A stretch of DNA of 64,000 nt, from the NCBI RefSeq assembly GCF_040419245.1, contig NZ_JAZHOH010000001.1, positions 2,232,001 through 2,296,000 of the forward strand. The letters are read 5' to 3'. Below, piece after piece: positions 30,257 through 38,768 of the stretch; the stretch's first letter is position 1, and each line of letters starts with the position of its first letter. Source of the stretch: Ewingella sp. CoE-038-23. Lineage in GTDB: Bacteria; Pseudomonadota; Gammaproteobacteria; Enterobacterales; Enterobacteriaceae. The position numbers and the translations under genes were made by a program. The notes under the pieces were generated by a model that worked only from the letters and a program-made list of their open reading frames with translations, did no database searches and was not told the origin of the DNA.

Positions 30257-30652
30257 CTTTTTTTCAGCAACTTCCTGACTCACGCCTAAAGCAATAGCCT
30301 GTTGCACCAGACGAACGTGAACAGGCCCGTAAATCTGAGCGACCGCCTCCCGATCTTCTGCCGTAAAGACTGGTTGACCTTCTTCATCAAGCAATACGTC
30401 AATGAACAGGATCACGTCCGCAGCGCGGTTACGATTAAAAGTTTCTGCCGGTGTTAATTTTTGCGGCTCTGCACCTTCTGGCACTTCAGGATTGAGAAGA
30501 GCTTGGAAGTCCGCCCACGCCTGCCCGGATGGCTCCCGAAGTATTACCTTCGCGCCTTCCCATTCAGGGACAGTTGTCTCCTTGGTGCGGTATGCGCCAG
30601 ATGGCGCCAGCGCCAGAGCACGTAAAGAAGCGGCTAATGTTTTTTTGGTCAT
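30254..30652 (-). CDS. Tail assembly chaperone (lambda G-like)
   Basis: 132 residues starting MTKKTLAASLRALALAPSG. It lies between the tail tube and tape measure genes, the fixed place of G-type chaperones. The 3' end carries a slippery AAAAAAG four bases before the stop. Unshifted ribosomes make G, shifted ones G-T. The ratio of the two products is important for tail assembly in lambda. Confidence 0.85.
   Translation of the reverse strand: MTKKTLAASLRALALAPSGAYRTKETTVPEWEGAKVILREPSGQAWADFQALLNPEVPEGAEPQKLTPAETFNRNRAADVILFIDVLLDEEGQPVFTAEDREAVAQIYGPVHVRLVQQAIALGVSQEVAEKK
30257..30263 (-). promoter_or_regulatory. Programmed -1 frameshift site A AAA AAG
   Basis: In the G frame the codons are GAA AAA AAG TAA. 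The heptamer A AAA AAG is the classic E. coli -1 slippery sequence. After slippage the ribosome reads GTA AAA GAG CCG CTG and enters the T frame, with no stop before 29967. I traced the frame codon by codon. Confidence 0.85.
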
Positions 30653-30710
30653 GCTAAATTTCTCTCTGTTTGATTATGACGAAAAGCGGAAGAAAAGCGG
30701 CATGAGCCGC

Positions 30711-31181
30711 TTAAGATGTCGCCTGACGAATACGCTGAGGCTTACCGCGAACGCGCAGTGAATACGTCGCGCCTACAACCGAAGACGTTGCTGCTGACCA
30801 TGAGCTCTGGCGAACTTCGACCAGAACATAAAAACCGTTGCCTGAAGGGAACAAGACGCGCAGCGCACGCAGCTCGTCGTTTTCATAGGCCGTCTGGAGA
30901 GCCTCTTGGGCCTCTTCATCGCCTACCCAGTTACGGGTGATGCTCATCTCTGCTGGCGCGGCGAGGCCGTTGGTCTGCTCCTGCTCGGTAGAGCACAGCG
31001 TGGTGACGTCGATGTCGCCTTTCTGGCCGCCAGTGAACGTGATTTCTTTGGTCGCACAGGCAGCTTCAAGCCATTTGACCCCAGCACCCGGAAAGCCCGG
31101 AGCTATAAAATCTGCTGACGTTACCGGTGCGTCGGTGACGGCTACTGTCATACCCTTCGTGACTTCGTATTTACTTGTCAT
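30711..31181 (-). CDS. Major tail tube protein
   Basis: 156 residues from ATG 31181, chosen for GGAG five bases upstream; an upstream ATG overlaps a terminator U-tract. Beta-rich tail-tube type (KGMTVAVTDAP; CATKEITFTGGQKGDIDVTT; SYTSLRVRG-like end). It precedes the G/T chaperones as in lambda. Products of this gene class are the triggers sensed by some TAC systems. Confidence 0.85.
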   Translation of the reverse strand: MTSKYEVTKGMTVAVTDAPVTSADFIAPGFPGAGVKWLEAACATKEITFTGGQKGDIDVTTLCSTEQEQTNGLAAPAEMSITRNWVGDEEAQEALQTAYENDELRALRVLFPSGNGFYVLVEVRQSSWSAATSSVVGATYSLRVRGKPQRIRQATS

Positions 31182-31192
31182 GTGATCTCCAG

Positions 31193-31219
31193 ACATAAAA
31201 AAAGCCGCACATTGGCGGC
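31193..31219 (-). terminator. Terminator before the tail tube gene
   Basis: Minus-strand GCCGC/GCGGC stem with a 6-nt loop followed by T7 and ATG, lying between the tail completion and tail tube genes. Confidence 0.65.
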
Positions 31220-31237
31220 CATTGGTGAGGTTTTCAG

Positions 31238-31585
31238 TTATTGCTGGTTCTGAATTTCCAGCATGGCGCGGTAGAGCCCCGTTTCCGGCTCATATCCGTT
31301 GGTTCGATTAAGTTGAGTAAAATTCAGAGGGGCCAGCGCAAGCTGCACCTGCTCACGAAGAGCGCGGGCTTCGTCGATTGTGTTGGCGTAGACATCAACT
31401 TGTAGCGAGTCAGTTTCCTCGGCTGGGCCGCAGAACGTGTCACCAAAGTTCTCGCTTATAATGCTAAAAACCACCCACGGCGCGGAAATAGCCGGCTCAC
31501 CGGCGGCATTGGGCGGAGCAACATACGGGTATACCTGCCCGGCGGCCAGATGCCCTATCAATCCATAAACGTCAGCCTCAGTCAT
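31238..31585 (-). CDS. Tail completion protein (DUF3168)
   Basis: 115 residues. Features of DUF3168 head-tail/tail terminator proteins: MTEADVYGLIGHLAAGQVYP at the N-terminus, APWVVFSIISE in the middle and DSLQVDVYANTIDEARAL. It overlaps the upstream gene by 4 bp. It probably caps the tail at the head-proximal end. Confidence 0.8.
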   Translation of the reverse strand: MTEADVYGLIGHLAAGQVYPYVAPPNAAGEPAISAPWVVFSIISENFGDTFCGPAEETDSLQVDVYANTIDEARALREQVQLALAPLNFTQLNRTNGYEPETGLYRAMLEIQNQQ

Positions 31586-32028
31586 TTTGATAGCGCCTCA
31601 TCAATGGCCCGATTCGCCGTCGCAAAGGCGGCATTTGTGGCATCTTCCTGACGCGCGTCATAGGCTGGGCGGATGAAAGGTATTGCAGGCATGTTAGACG
31701 TGCCTATCTCAACAAATCGCCAGTAGAAAGCATTCCGGCGGTCGTTGGTTTTCATTTTGTTATCGCTGTTCCCCGTCCGTGGGTTGGTACCGCGAACATG
31801 CACGCCCGAAGATATGTCACCATTACGGTCACGCTGCGTCATGACAACAATATTCTTCTTCAGCTTGCCGGTACGCTCTGGCGCGCGCTTTACCGCTTCG
31901 TCTTTGAAAATGGTAGCCGCCGCCCGCGTCGCATTGCGCATGACCTTTCGATTCTCAGCTTTACTCAACGCGTTAAGGTCTTCTGAAATATCCAGCAGGT
32001 CTGAAAAATCCAGTTTCGTATCAATCAA
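31582..32028 (-). CDS. HK97 gp10-like tail component
   Basis: 148 residues from a TTG at 32028 that overlaps the preceding stop as TTGA, with GGGGGTGAAG just upstream. An ATG seven codons earlier (32049) is the alternative. The conserved part VMRNATRAAATIFKDEAVKR, APERTGKLKKNIVV and FYWRFVEIGTSNMPAIPFI matches HK97 gp10-type head-tail joining/tail proteins. Confidence 0.82.
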   Translation of the reverse strand: MIDTKLDFSDLLDISEDLNALSKAENRKVMRNATRAAATIFKDEAVKRAPERTGKLKKNIVVMTQRDRNGDISSGVHVRGTNPRTGNSDNKMKTNDRRNAFYWRFVEIGTSNMPAIPFIRPAYDARQEDATNAAFATANRAIDEALSK

Positions 32029-32366
32029 GACTTCACCCCCTGCTTGCATAGCATTTCGAGGCGCGCCATTTTGGCATCAGGCAAAGGTATGCCGGTAACC
32101 TCTAAAGTCATCCCTTTAAACGGCCCCGTCTCACAGACCAGTCTGGATGATGCCGTGACATCGGCGCGGTACCGCATCCAAACTCTGATGGTGGCCTCCG
32201 CTTTTTCAGCACCTGATGACATGATTTCACGTGAACTGATCGCCTTACATTCGGCCGGAATTTTAGTGGCCACGTCGAACCACTCTTTTTGCGGCTGCCC
32301 GGACGGCGATTTTATTGTCCTGAAATTTTGCAACGTTAAACGATGCCTGAATCGTCCGGGTTCCAT
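32025..32366 (-). CDS. Head-tail joining (head closure) protein
   Basis: 113 residues. MEPGRFRHRLTLQNFRTIKS and the W/V-rich barrel (ATIRVWMRYRADVTASSRL) are typical of phage head closure/stopper proteins. It shares a base with the upstream connector stop (TAATG type coupling). Confidence 0.82.
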   Translation of the reverse strand: MEPGRFRHRLTLQNFRTIKSPSGQPQKEWFDVATKIPAECKAISSREIMSSGAEKAEATIRVWMRYRADVTASSRLVCETGPFKGMTLEVTGIPLPDAKMARLEMLCKQGVKS

Positions 32367-32692
32367 CAGGATGTCTCCTCTACTGAAGTACTATTTCCCC
32401 AGTTTCGGCAGGTCCACATGAGACTCTCAGCAGCGCGATTAACGTAAAGTTGCACCTCCGTCTGGCTGGTCCTGTGTTCAAACAGATCGCCAAATATCAG
32501 GAGCATGGCGGTGATAACCGGTGAAGGAATGTCATTGGCTACTTTCCACGCGGGTTCGTCGCACCAGCGCAGACAATAATCCAGCGCGCTTTGCGCATAA
32601 CGGGTGATCAGCGCGTCTCGGTCATCACCATCAAACTCGATGTGCTGGCGTAGTTCTTCAATGGGCACAACGTCAGTTACAGCAATAGCCAT
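32366..32692 (-). CDS. Head-tail connector (gp6-like adaptor)
   Basis: 108 residues from MAIAVTDVVPIEELRQHI. It is helical, with DRDALITRYAQSALDYC and PVITAMLLIFGDLFEHR, the pattern of HK97 gp6-type adaptor proteins that form a ring beneath the portal. It follows the capsid gene. Confidence 0.82.
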   Translation of the reverse strand: MAIAVTDVVPIEELRQHIEFDGDDRDALITRYAQSALDYCLRWCDEPAWKVANDIPSPVITAMLLIFGDLFEHRTSQTEVQLYVNRAAESLMWTCRNWGNSTSVEETS

Positions 32693-32730
32693 CAGCAATC
32701 AGGGCGGGTTTCCCCGCCTCGCTCCGTCTA

Positions 32731-33888
32731 TCAAGAACCAGATTCGAAGGTGCCCTTGATGAGTGCCTTCGGACGGTAGTGCGCCAGCGCCAGACGTTCT
32801 TCACACAGAATGGTCAGCATGTTTTTCACGAAGTTATCTCGGTCTTCGCGGCTAACCTCGATGCTTGCATCCATGCGGTCCCAAACCTGAGAAGCCATAT
32901 CGAAACCACCGACGGTGAACGTACCCTGTGCCTGTGCTTGGGTTGAAACAACCGGAAGCCCCCACATTACGTTGCTGGTGAATGCCTGAGGCCCGCCAAA
33001 GATATAGCGGCCTTCGTTATCTTTCAGCAGCGCGATACCGTGCCAGTCACGCGGGTTCAAAATGATGCCTGACGCGCTGAATTCAGATTCTGTGACCTGA
33101 TAAATCGCATGTGCAATCAGGTCGGCGCGGGTATCACCCGTTGCGTTCAGAGTGGCATCATAAGCAGTTGCAACGTGGTTAATGCCTTCCAGATCATCGC
33201 CGGTGCCGTCGCCGTTCAGCAATTGTCCCTCTTCCTTCAGGGCCAGACCATACATCAGGCGGTTGTTCACGTAGGACTGAAGCATAGGGGCATCGTCCAT
33301 AACCTGACGCGAAGCCTGAATCCAGTGAGCAACGGTTTTTACGTTTGCCGTCTGCTTGCTGAAAGTAATATCTGACTCAGGTTTCAATGCTTTTTCAGCA
33401 ACAGTGGCCGCGTTGTTCGTGAATACTTCTTCACGCACATATTCCAGAGAGTTGCTGGAGATGCGCCCTTGCGCCAACAGGTCGCGAATGGTCAGGCGAC
33501 GCAGGCCCGGCATGACGATGCCCGGCACCTGCAATGGCTGGATCAGCGAACCAGCTGAGGCAGCATCACTGCCAAGAGACTTATTGAAGGTCTTGGCATC
33601 GAAACTACCTTTGCTGCCGTTCCATGACTTGGTCAGCTCTTCGGCGGCACGCTCTGAGAAAGATTTTTTCTCTTCTGGATTTTCCGCGCCGCTAGCAAAT
33701 TTCTGCTCGATATCGAAAAGACGTGCACCAGATTTCTTCAGCTCTTCCTGAACTTTCATCAGGTCATCTTGAAGTTGCTTGGATACCTGACCGGTGCTTT
33801 CGATTTCTTTTTTCTGTGCATCGAAAAGTTGCTGCATGTTGTTCTGCGATTCTTCGATGGCTTTTTGAATATTGGCTAATTCGGACAT
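32731..33888 (-). CDS. HK97-type major capsid protein
   Basis: 385 residues, close to HK97 gp5. The first ~105 residues form a charged coiled coil (the scaffold-like delta domain). The HK97 fold follows: RLTIRDLLAQGRISSNSLEY, KTVAHWIQASRQVMDDAP and ILNPRDWHGIALLKDNEGRY. The start shares one base with the protease stop (TAATG). The protease should remove the delta domain on maturation. Whether the coat cross-links covalently cannot be told from this reading. Confidence 0.94.
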   Translation of the reverse strand: MSELANIQKAIEESQNNMQQLFDAQKKEIESTGQVSKQLQDDLMKVQEELKKSGARLFDIEQKFASGAENPEEKKSFSERAAEELTKSWNGSKGSFDAKTFNKSLGSDAASAGSLIQPLQVPGIVMPGLRRLTIRDLLAQGRISSNSLEYVREEVFTNNAATVAEKALKPESDITFSKQTANVKTVAHWIQASRQVMDDAPMLQSYVNNRLMYGLALKEEGQLLNGDGTGDDLEGINHVATAYDATLNATGDTRADLIAHAIYQVTESEFSASGIILNPRDWHGIALLKDNEGRYIFGGPQAFTSNVMWGLPVVSTQAQAQGTFTVGGFDMASQVWDRMDASIEVSREDRDNFVKNMLTILCEERLALAHYRPKALIKGTFESGS

Positions 33889-34568
33889 TATTGGTTTCCT
33901 AATTTTCGAGGGAAAGATTGGATGCTCTCGAGTAGAGCTGCGATTTCTGATTTGTCTTGGTCGCCCTCGGACTCACTCCGAATTGCTGACTTAAACCGGG
34001 CAATCATGCCCACTGCCTGCGACTTCGATAATCCGACTGAATCCCTCAGCCAGTTCTCAATGTCGCGAATAGTTTCGATGCCTTCAGCGCTCTTCATTGC
34101 AGAGACCCCGGCCAATTCATTAGCTGGGAAGGTGCACACGCTGATCTCGCGCAGTGCGGCAACGTTTTTGAAGATTCGTCCGGACGTCCCCATCGAGTAA
34201 TCGTCTTTGGAGACAGAGAAGCCGACCGACATACCTTCGACGGTGCCGTGCTGCATGGCAGCCTTCAAATCCGACGCGCCGCTATGCCCCGGCGTCAGTT
34301 GCCCGCGAACCAAAAGCCCTTTGCTGTCTTCCTCCAGCGCATCCCACTTGCCAACGGGCAAATCCCACGTCTTGTGGTTAAAAAACATGGCCACTTTGCG
34401 GGTCTGGTTGGCTAGCGCGTTCTTGAATGCGCCGGGGAGGATGATGTCGCCATCTGAATCGGTATTGTTAAAGACAGAGGCGTAACCTTCGAAGATCCCC
34501 TGCTTTCCATCACCTGTGAATTTGATTTCGGTCTGGTCAAAGGACAGCGTTTTATTAATTTCTGGCAT
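33888..34568 (-). CDS. HK97-family prohead protease
   Basis: 226 residues from ATG 34568, with GGGGG five bases upstream (two upstream ATGs are possible). FFNHKTWDLPVGKW holds the catalytic His and HGTVEGMSVGFS the catalytic Ser of the HK97 protease family; REISVCTFPANELA follows. The C-terminal ~60 residues are a tail of unclear role. It cuts the capsid delta domain. A terminator overlaps the space before it. Confidence 0.9.
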   Translation of the reverse strand: MPEINKTLSFDQTEIKFTGDGKQGIFEGYASVFNNTDSDGDIILPGAFKNALANQTRKVAMFFNHKTWDLPVGKWDALEEDSKGLLVRGQLTPGHSGASDLKAAMQHGTVEGMSVGFSVSKDDYSMGTSGRIFKNVAALREISVCTFPANELAGVSAMKSAEGIETIRDIENWLRDSVGLSKSQAVGMIARFKSAIRSESEGDQDKSEIAALLESIQSFPRKLGNQ

Positions 34569-34574
34569 CATGGC

Positions 34575-34605
34575 CCCCATAAAAACTAAGACCCGCTTTC
34601 GCGAG
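34575..34605 (-). terminator. Terminator at the portal/protease junction
   Basis: Minus-strand AGACTCGC/GCGGGTCT, an 8-bp stem with GAAA loop, followed by TAGTTTTTATGG. The stem overlaps the last codons of the portal gene. It should be read through only by antiterminated polymerase. Confidence 0.7.
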
Positions 34606-35863
34606 TCTCGTTGTTGTTGCCCAGTTGAGTGATTGGCACGTACTGCGCCTGCCGGAAAGCGACATCGCCGCCCGGTAAAGGTGTCTGGTTATCAATGCGG
34701 CGCATTTCGTTGATGGTACGAAGGCCAGCTTCACCCATCGATTTCATGTAAGCAGCCCGAGAAGCTGAGTCACCACGCAGAAGGCCATCGAGATTATGTT
34801 CTGCATGTAAGAAACCGACTTGGTCAGGCTTAAGCAGCCACCGTTGGATGCAGTTTTCCCAACGGGAGATATAGGGCTGAAGCGTGTATTGCAGGAAACC
34901 GAGATTCTGCTGCTCGATCCCCGATCCCCAACTGGTTGATTTCTCAACATCCCCAACGAGATGAGGCGGAACGCCAAAGAATCGTGCAAGTTCGCTAACC
35001 TGAAACTTTCGCGATGCCATCATTTCAGCATCTTGCGGAGTAACACCGATGGCTGATGTGCTGAATCCTGCCTCAAGTATCCATAGGCGTTTTCTTACCG
35101 GGCCACCTGCAATCTCTTTAAAATTCGCTTCGACCTGCGAGCGCTGCTGCTCGGTTAGCACCTTTTCACCTGTTGAAAGAATTTGCGGAGATTTTGCGCC
35201 GTTAGCGAAGAAATCACGCTGCTGGTCTTCCATCGCCACGGCGACGCCCGCAGATTTACAAGCATGTGCAATCGGCGAAAGGCCGACGAGCCCATTGAAA
35301 CCAAACCCCTTCAGGTGGAATATTTCGCTTTGCTGAAAGTTGGCATACTCACTATCGCGCTGATATCGGTAGATCAGCCTTTTCCCTTGCATTCTCACGT
35401 CCATATTTGCGGACATAAGAGGAAGCAGGCTTATGATGTCGCCAGAGCGATTGCGCTCTATCAGGGCATATGAATTGCCGTAAAAGCACAGCTGCATCGT
35501 CATGGCCTCTCGGAAATCCTGAGCGGTCATATACTGGTTGGGCGAGTACTGTAAAAGCCTTGCCAGAGGGTTATCGTTGATGCCGACTTTGCTCCGGTTA
35601 TTGCTTTTATCGGTTTCAAAGACATCGAGCGGTAAAGTTGACGTTAAGGTGGAAATAAGGCTAACGCAGCGCCACACCGTGGAGATCTGAAGAATTCTCT
35701 CATCGGTAATGCTTGAATCGCCAAGATGCCCACTGGCTGAGACAGGGCCGGTTTGGGAGCCATTCTCTGGCGTTACCAGACGACCACCGACAAACCATGA
35801 TGCCGCCCGAGCCCACCAGCCATTATTCGTTCTGAGGTCGATGCTGTATTTAGGTTCTTCCAT
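34586..35863 (-). CDS. HK97-family portal protein
   Basis: 425 residues. Typical portal landmarks are WRCVSLISTLTSTLPLDVFE, LCFYGNSYALIERN, IFHLKGFGFNGLVGLSPI and the FFGVPPHLVGDVEKS block. It forms the dodecameric DNA entry vertex. The start overlaps the terminase stop by one base (TAATG). Confidence 0.93.
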   Translation of the reverse strand: MEEPKYSIDLRTNNGWWARAASWFVGGRLVTPENGSQTGPVSASGHLGDSSITDERILQISTVWRCVSLISTLTSTLPLDVFETDKSNNRSKVGINDNPLARLLQYSPNQYMTAQDFREAMTMQLCFYGNSYALIERNRSGDIISLLPLMSANMDVRMQGKRLIYRYQRDSEYANFQQSEIFHLKGFGFNGLVGLSPIAHACKSAGVAVAMEDQQRDFFANGAKSPQILSTGEKVLTEQQRSQVEANFKEIAGGPVRKRLWILEAGFSTSAIGVTPQDAEMMASRKFQVSELARFFGVPPHLVGDVEKSTSWGSGIEQQNLGFLQYTLQPYISRWENCIQRWLLKPDQVGFLHAEHNLDGLLRGDSASRAAYMKSMGEAGLRTINEMRRIDNQTPLPGGDVAFRQAQYVPITQLGNNNETRESGS

Positions 35864-37377
35864 TACATGCTCAGTGGTTTAAATATGAAGTCGTCAAAGT
35901 CACCACCTTTTTCAGTGACTTCCCCATTGGCCGCGCCCACCGACATCGTGAGTGCGACCATGCCGTCAATTCGGCCTGTTGCTTTTGATTTATCGAGCTT
36001 GCGGTTTCCGGCAGCGTCCTTCACAACCACCGCGTTGACAGCGCACATCGTCAAAACCGGATGCATTCCGTGCCTAACGCGCCCGTTGAGCATGACGGAC
36101 TCGAGGGTATCTACGGCTGGCCCCATATCCTTGAAGCCTTGGCCGAATTCAACCAGCGGCAGGGATAAACCAATTGCGTCAGCGTCTTTCCTGAACTGCT
36201 CTATTCGCCAGCGGTCAAACGCGAGAGAGGTAATGTCAAAATCACTGATGATTTCTGCGATATCGTTTACCACAAACGCATAGTCTACGGACGCGCCGGG
36301 CGTCGTCCTAAGCAGGCCTTGTTTAACCCATACGTCATAAGGTGCGCGGTCGGTTTTCGCTCTCTCAACCAGCGTTTTTTCTGGTGTCCAGAAGAAGGGG
36401 AAGATATCCCAAATACCATCTTCGTCCTCGCCAGCAATGACCAGTGCGGTTAAGTCGTTGCGTGCTGACAAGTCCAAACCGGCATACCATTTTCTCGGCG
36501 AGTTCACCGGCACGCCTCCGCAAAGCTCCCAAATGCTTCGGGAAATGAACGGTGAAACGGTAGACACTCGCTGATTAAGATTAAGGTTTCGGTAGGTGTT
36601 CTCGAAGCTCGGCATTCTTCCTGCTTTTTCGGCCTGCCTCGCCATGTCCTTTTCAGACCTGAAAGTGCCTAGTGCAGGATTTGCAGCTAACCACGTATCT
36701 CTAAGGCTAATATCTGCATCTTTCGGAGCCTCGTAAACGTGACAGACAATGTGCGGGTCTTTCGACTTAACAGCATCATCAATCCAGATACTTAACAGGT
36801 CAGCGTCATTAGCCGCCTGTGTGCTGATCACAATCAGCAGCGGGTTTTCATGTGCGCCCTGCGCGGTAGTTATCGCGTCGATGAAATCATCCTGAGAGCC
36901 GCGGACCTGTCCCGTCTCGTCAAGAATTGCCAAAATTGGGGACAGGCCATGCGTGGTTTTACCCTCTGCGGACAACGCTTTGTATTCGACGTTGCAAGGC
37001 AGGCCAATCAGCTTCTTGCCGCTTGGCGTGATATGCACAAGGTCCTGCAAAGCAGTGTTGAGATTAACCATCTTCACCGCGAGGTTAAAAACGATGGACG
37101 CCTGCTCACGACTTAGAGCACCGCTGACGATCTGCGAGTTTTGCACAGCCTCCGGCCCAACCAGATGTGCAAGAAGAATCCCTGCGATGAGGCCTGTTTT
37201 GCCGTTCTTACGGGCAATGCTAAGGATCGCCATGTCGGTGCCGACAGGATTGTCATAAATAGCCAGAATGAATCGTTTTTGAAACGGGTCCAATCTCATT
37301 GGCTGACCAATAAGTTTGCCCTCTGGTACCAGACAAAAGCGCTCAATGAACGCTATAACACGCTCACCTCGCGTCAT
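35863..37377 (-). CDS. terL: Terminase large subunit
   Basis: 504 residues, Terminase_1 type as in HK97. The ATPase centre shows SIARKNGKTGL (Walker A-like) and ILAILDETGQV (Walker B). The C-terminal nuclease has GLDLSARNDLTALV with its acidic residues, and a later GRIDGMVAL. It packages DNA through the portal. It follows the small subunit by 6 bp. Confidence 0.94.
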   Translation of the reverse strand: MTRGERVIAFIERFCLVPEGKLIGQPMRLDPFQKRFILAIYDNPVGTDMAILSIARKNGKTGLIAGILLAHLVGPEAVQNSQIVSGALSREQASIVFNLAVKMVNLNTALQDLVHITPSGKKLIGLPCNVEYKALSAEGKTTHGLSPILAILDETGQVRGSQDDFIDAITTAQGAHENPLLIVISTQAANDADLLSIWIDDAVKSKDPHIVCHVYEAPKDADISLRDTWLAANPALGTFRSEKDMARQAEKAGRMPSFENTYRNLNLNQRVSTVSPFISRSIWELCGGVPVNSPRKWYAGLDLSARNDLTALVIAGEDEDGIWDIFPFFWTPEKTLVERAKTDRAPYDVWVKQGLLRTTPGASVDYAFVVNDIAEIISDFDITSLAFDRWRIEQFRKDADAIGLSLPLVEFGQGFKDMGPAVDTLESVMLNGRVRHGMHPVLTMCAVNAVVVKDAAGNRKLDKSKATGRIDGMVALTMSVGAANGEVTEKGGDFDDFIFKPLSM

Positions 37378-37383
37378 AATTTG

Positions 37384-37869
37384 TTATCCGTGTTTAGGGA
37401 AAGCGATCAGGTTGTCTTCTTCTTCAGCGTGGTGCGATTTAGTGTTTCGTGCCGCGCGGTCGTTCTGATTTCGATTCTTCTGGTCTCGGCTCTCGCCATT
37501 AGTGGCGTGAGAGTGAATTTGTAAATCACGGCGCTGGGCCAGAATGGTTCGCTGCAATTCGACTATCTGCTTGCGGTAGTCTTTGATAAGTCCTTCGTCA
37601 CGGTCTTCGCCGCGCACCCGCTCTTCTTTGCGTAAATCTTTGCGCAAAACGGTAATATAGAGCTGATTATTGGCGAGTTCGGCGGCAGCCAGCAGGTCAG
37701 CCGGTGTCCAACTGTCCAGCGCTTTTGATCTGATATTGTCATGCCAAAATGGTTCGGCTTTTTTCTCCAAACCCGCATGCGCTGGCGGTTGGATGGTGTC
37801 CACTGTTGCATTTTGCATGGCTTGAATTGCCGCCGACGAACTGTCGGAACGGGTTCTTTTTTCTGCCAT
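37384..37869 (-). CDS. terS: Terminase small subunit
   Basis: 161 residues. The N-terminal part is Ser/Ala-rich; the central WTPADLLAAAELANNQLYITV matches HK97-type small terminases. A charged helix (DYRKQIVELQRTILAQRR) and a polar Asn/Arg/His tail follow. It recognises the packaging site on phage DNA, expected just upstream. Confidence 0.82.
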   Translation of the reverse strand: MAEKRTRSDSSSAAIQAMQNATVDTIQPPAHAGLEKKAEPFWHDNIRSKALDSWTPADLLAAAELANNQLYITVLRKDLRKEERVRGEDRDEGLIKDYRKQIVELQRTILAQRRDLQIHSHATNGESRDQKNRNQNDRAARNTKSHHAEEEDNLIAFPKHG

Positions 37870-38010
37870 ATGTCAACACCTTTAAAACTGAAAAAATCGG
37901 GTTAGCGTTAAAATAGAACTTTGGCAGCGGTCTTTAGGGGCAAAGCCTTTGAAGATTTACCCCTCCCCCCGCCCTAGATGCGAATCGATATCATTGCAAA
38001 TGAAACCATT
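37870..38010. other. Candidate cos region
   Basis: Non-coding gap between the HNH-side genes and the small terminase gene. It contains a C-rich core (CCCCTCCCCCCGCCC, about 37960-37974). In HK97-like phages with an HNH protein the cohesive end site lies here and has a GC-rich 3' overhang. The exact nicking positions cannot be read. Confidence 0.35.
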
Positions 38011-38211
38011 TCACTTGGTAATCATTTCCATTCCATCGGTTTGAAACTCGGCACCAATCAGTCCGAAGGCCACGGTGGCCTCTCCCTCTGGATAGTCGCG
38101 CAGTATCTCGCGGATCTTCTTCTCGGCTTCTTTCACCTTCACCTGCTGTTGCTCCGGCAGTGATGCGATGAGTCCTTTAAACATCAGTATGGTTTGTTGG
38201 TCTTGCGTCAT
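38011..38211 (-). CDS. Small hypothetical protein next to HNH gene
   Basis: 66 residues, acidic, helical: MTQDQQTILMFKGLIASLPE then VKVKEAEKKIREILRDYPEG. It overlaps the HNH stop by one base and so is co-translated with it, just before the putative cos region. Function unknown; the location suggests a packaging accessory. Confidence 0.65.
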   Translation of the reverse strand: MTQDQQTILMFKGLIASLPEQQQVKVKEAEKKIREILRDYPEGEATVAFGLIGAEFQTDGMEMITK

Positions 38212-38549
38212 TACTTACTCCAGTGCGAGTTTGGGTCGAGAGGATAGCCATTAGCATCACAGCCGATGACAACACCGCCTTTTTCCATTCGCTGCTTGGT
38301 TGAGTCGTGGTGAGGCTTACACAGTGGTTGCCAGTTCTTCTTATCCCAGAACAGCTTCTGTGCCTTCGTGATTTCCTGCTGATTGCCTGACTTAATGGCG
38401 TCAGTGAGCTTGTGGGGTTCGATGTGGTCAACGACTGACGCGGCCACTATGCGATGCTGCTCTTGGCACATAATGCATAGCGGGTTATCTCTGAGGAATG
38501 ACAGGCGCGCCTTGTTCCATCGGCTGCCATAAACTCGTGGCTCTTTCAT
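38211..38549 (-). CDS. HNH endonuclease of the packaging machine
   Basis: 112 residues. The HNH core is visible: CIMCQEQ (zinc Cys pair), VVDHIEPHKLTD (His), WDKKNWQPLCKPHHDSTK (Asn, Cys and His). Such proteins next to the terminase genes act with the large subunit to cut cos sites giving 3' overhangs in HK97-type phages. Here it lies two genes upstream of the small terminase gene. Confidence 0.88.
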   Translation of the reverse strand: MKEPRVYGSRWNKARLSFLRDNPLCIMCQEQHRIVAASVVDHIEPHKLTDAIKSGNQQEITKAQKLFWDKKNWQPLCKPHHDSTKQRMEKGGVVIGCDANGYPLDPNSHWSK

Positions 38550-38560
38550 TTAGTCTCACG

Positions 38561-38758
38561 CTAATCCAGATTGATGGTGACTGGGTTTTCAGCCTGCTGC
38601 TCTTTGATGTAAAAGCTGGCGGTGATGATTGGCAACTTATTAGGCTCGGTGATGATGTTCGATTCTACTTGCTGGCCAACCAGCTCACCCTCTACCGCAA
38701 TCCCATAACCCCAGAACATGCCGCGCTTATATAACTTTGCTAACTGAATCTGTTTCAT
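38561..38758 (-). CDS. Small hypothetical phage protein
   Basis: 65 residues, beta-rich (MKQIQLAKLYKRGMFWGYGI; ITASFYIKEQQAENPVTINL). It lies between a glycosyltransferase gene and HNH with short gaps on both sides. No family recognised. Confidence 0.6.
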   Translation of the reverse strand: MKQIQLAKLYKRGMFWGYGIAVEGELVGQQVESNIITEPNKLPIITASFYIKEQQAENPVTINLD

Positions 38759-38768
38759 GCTGCCTCAC

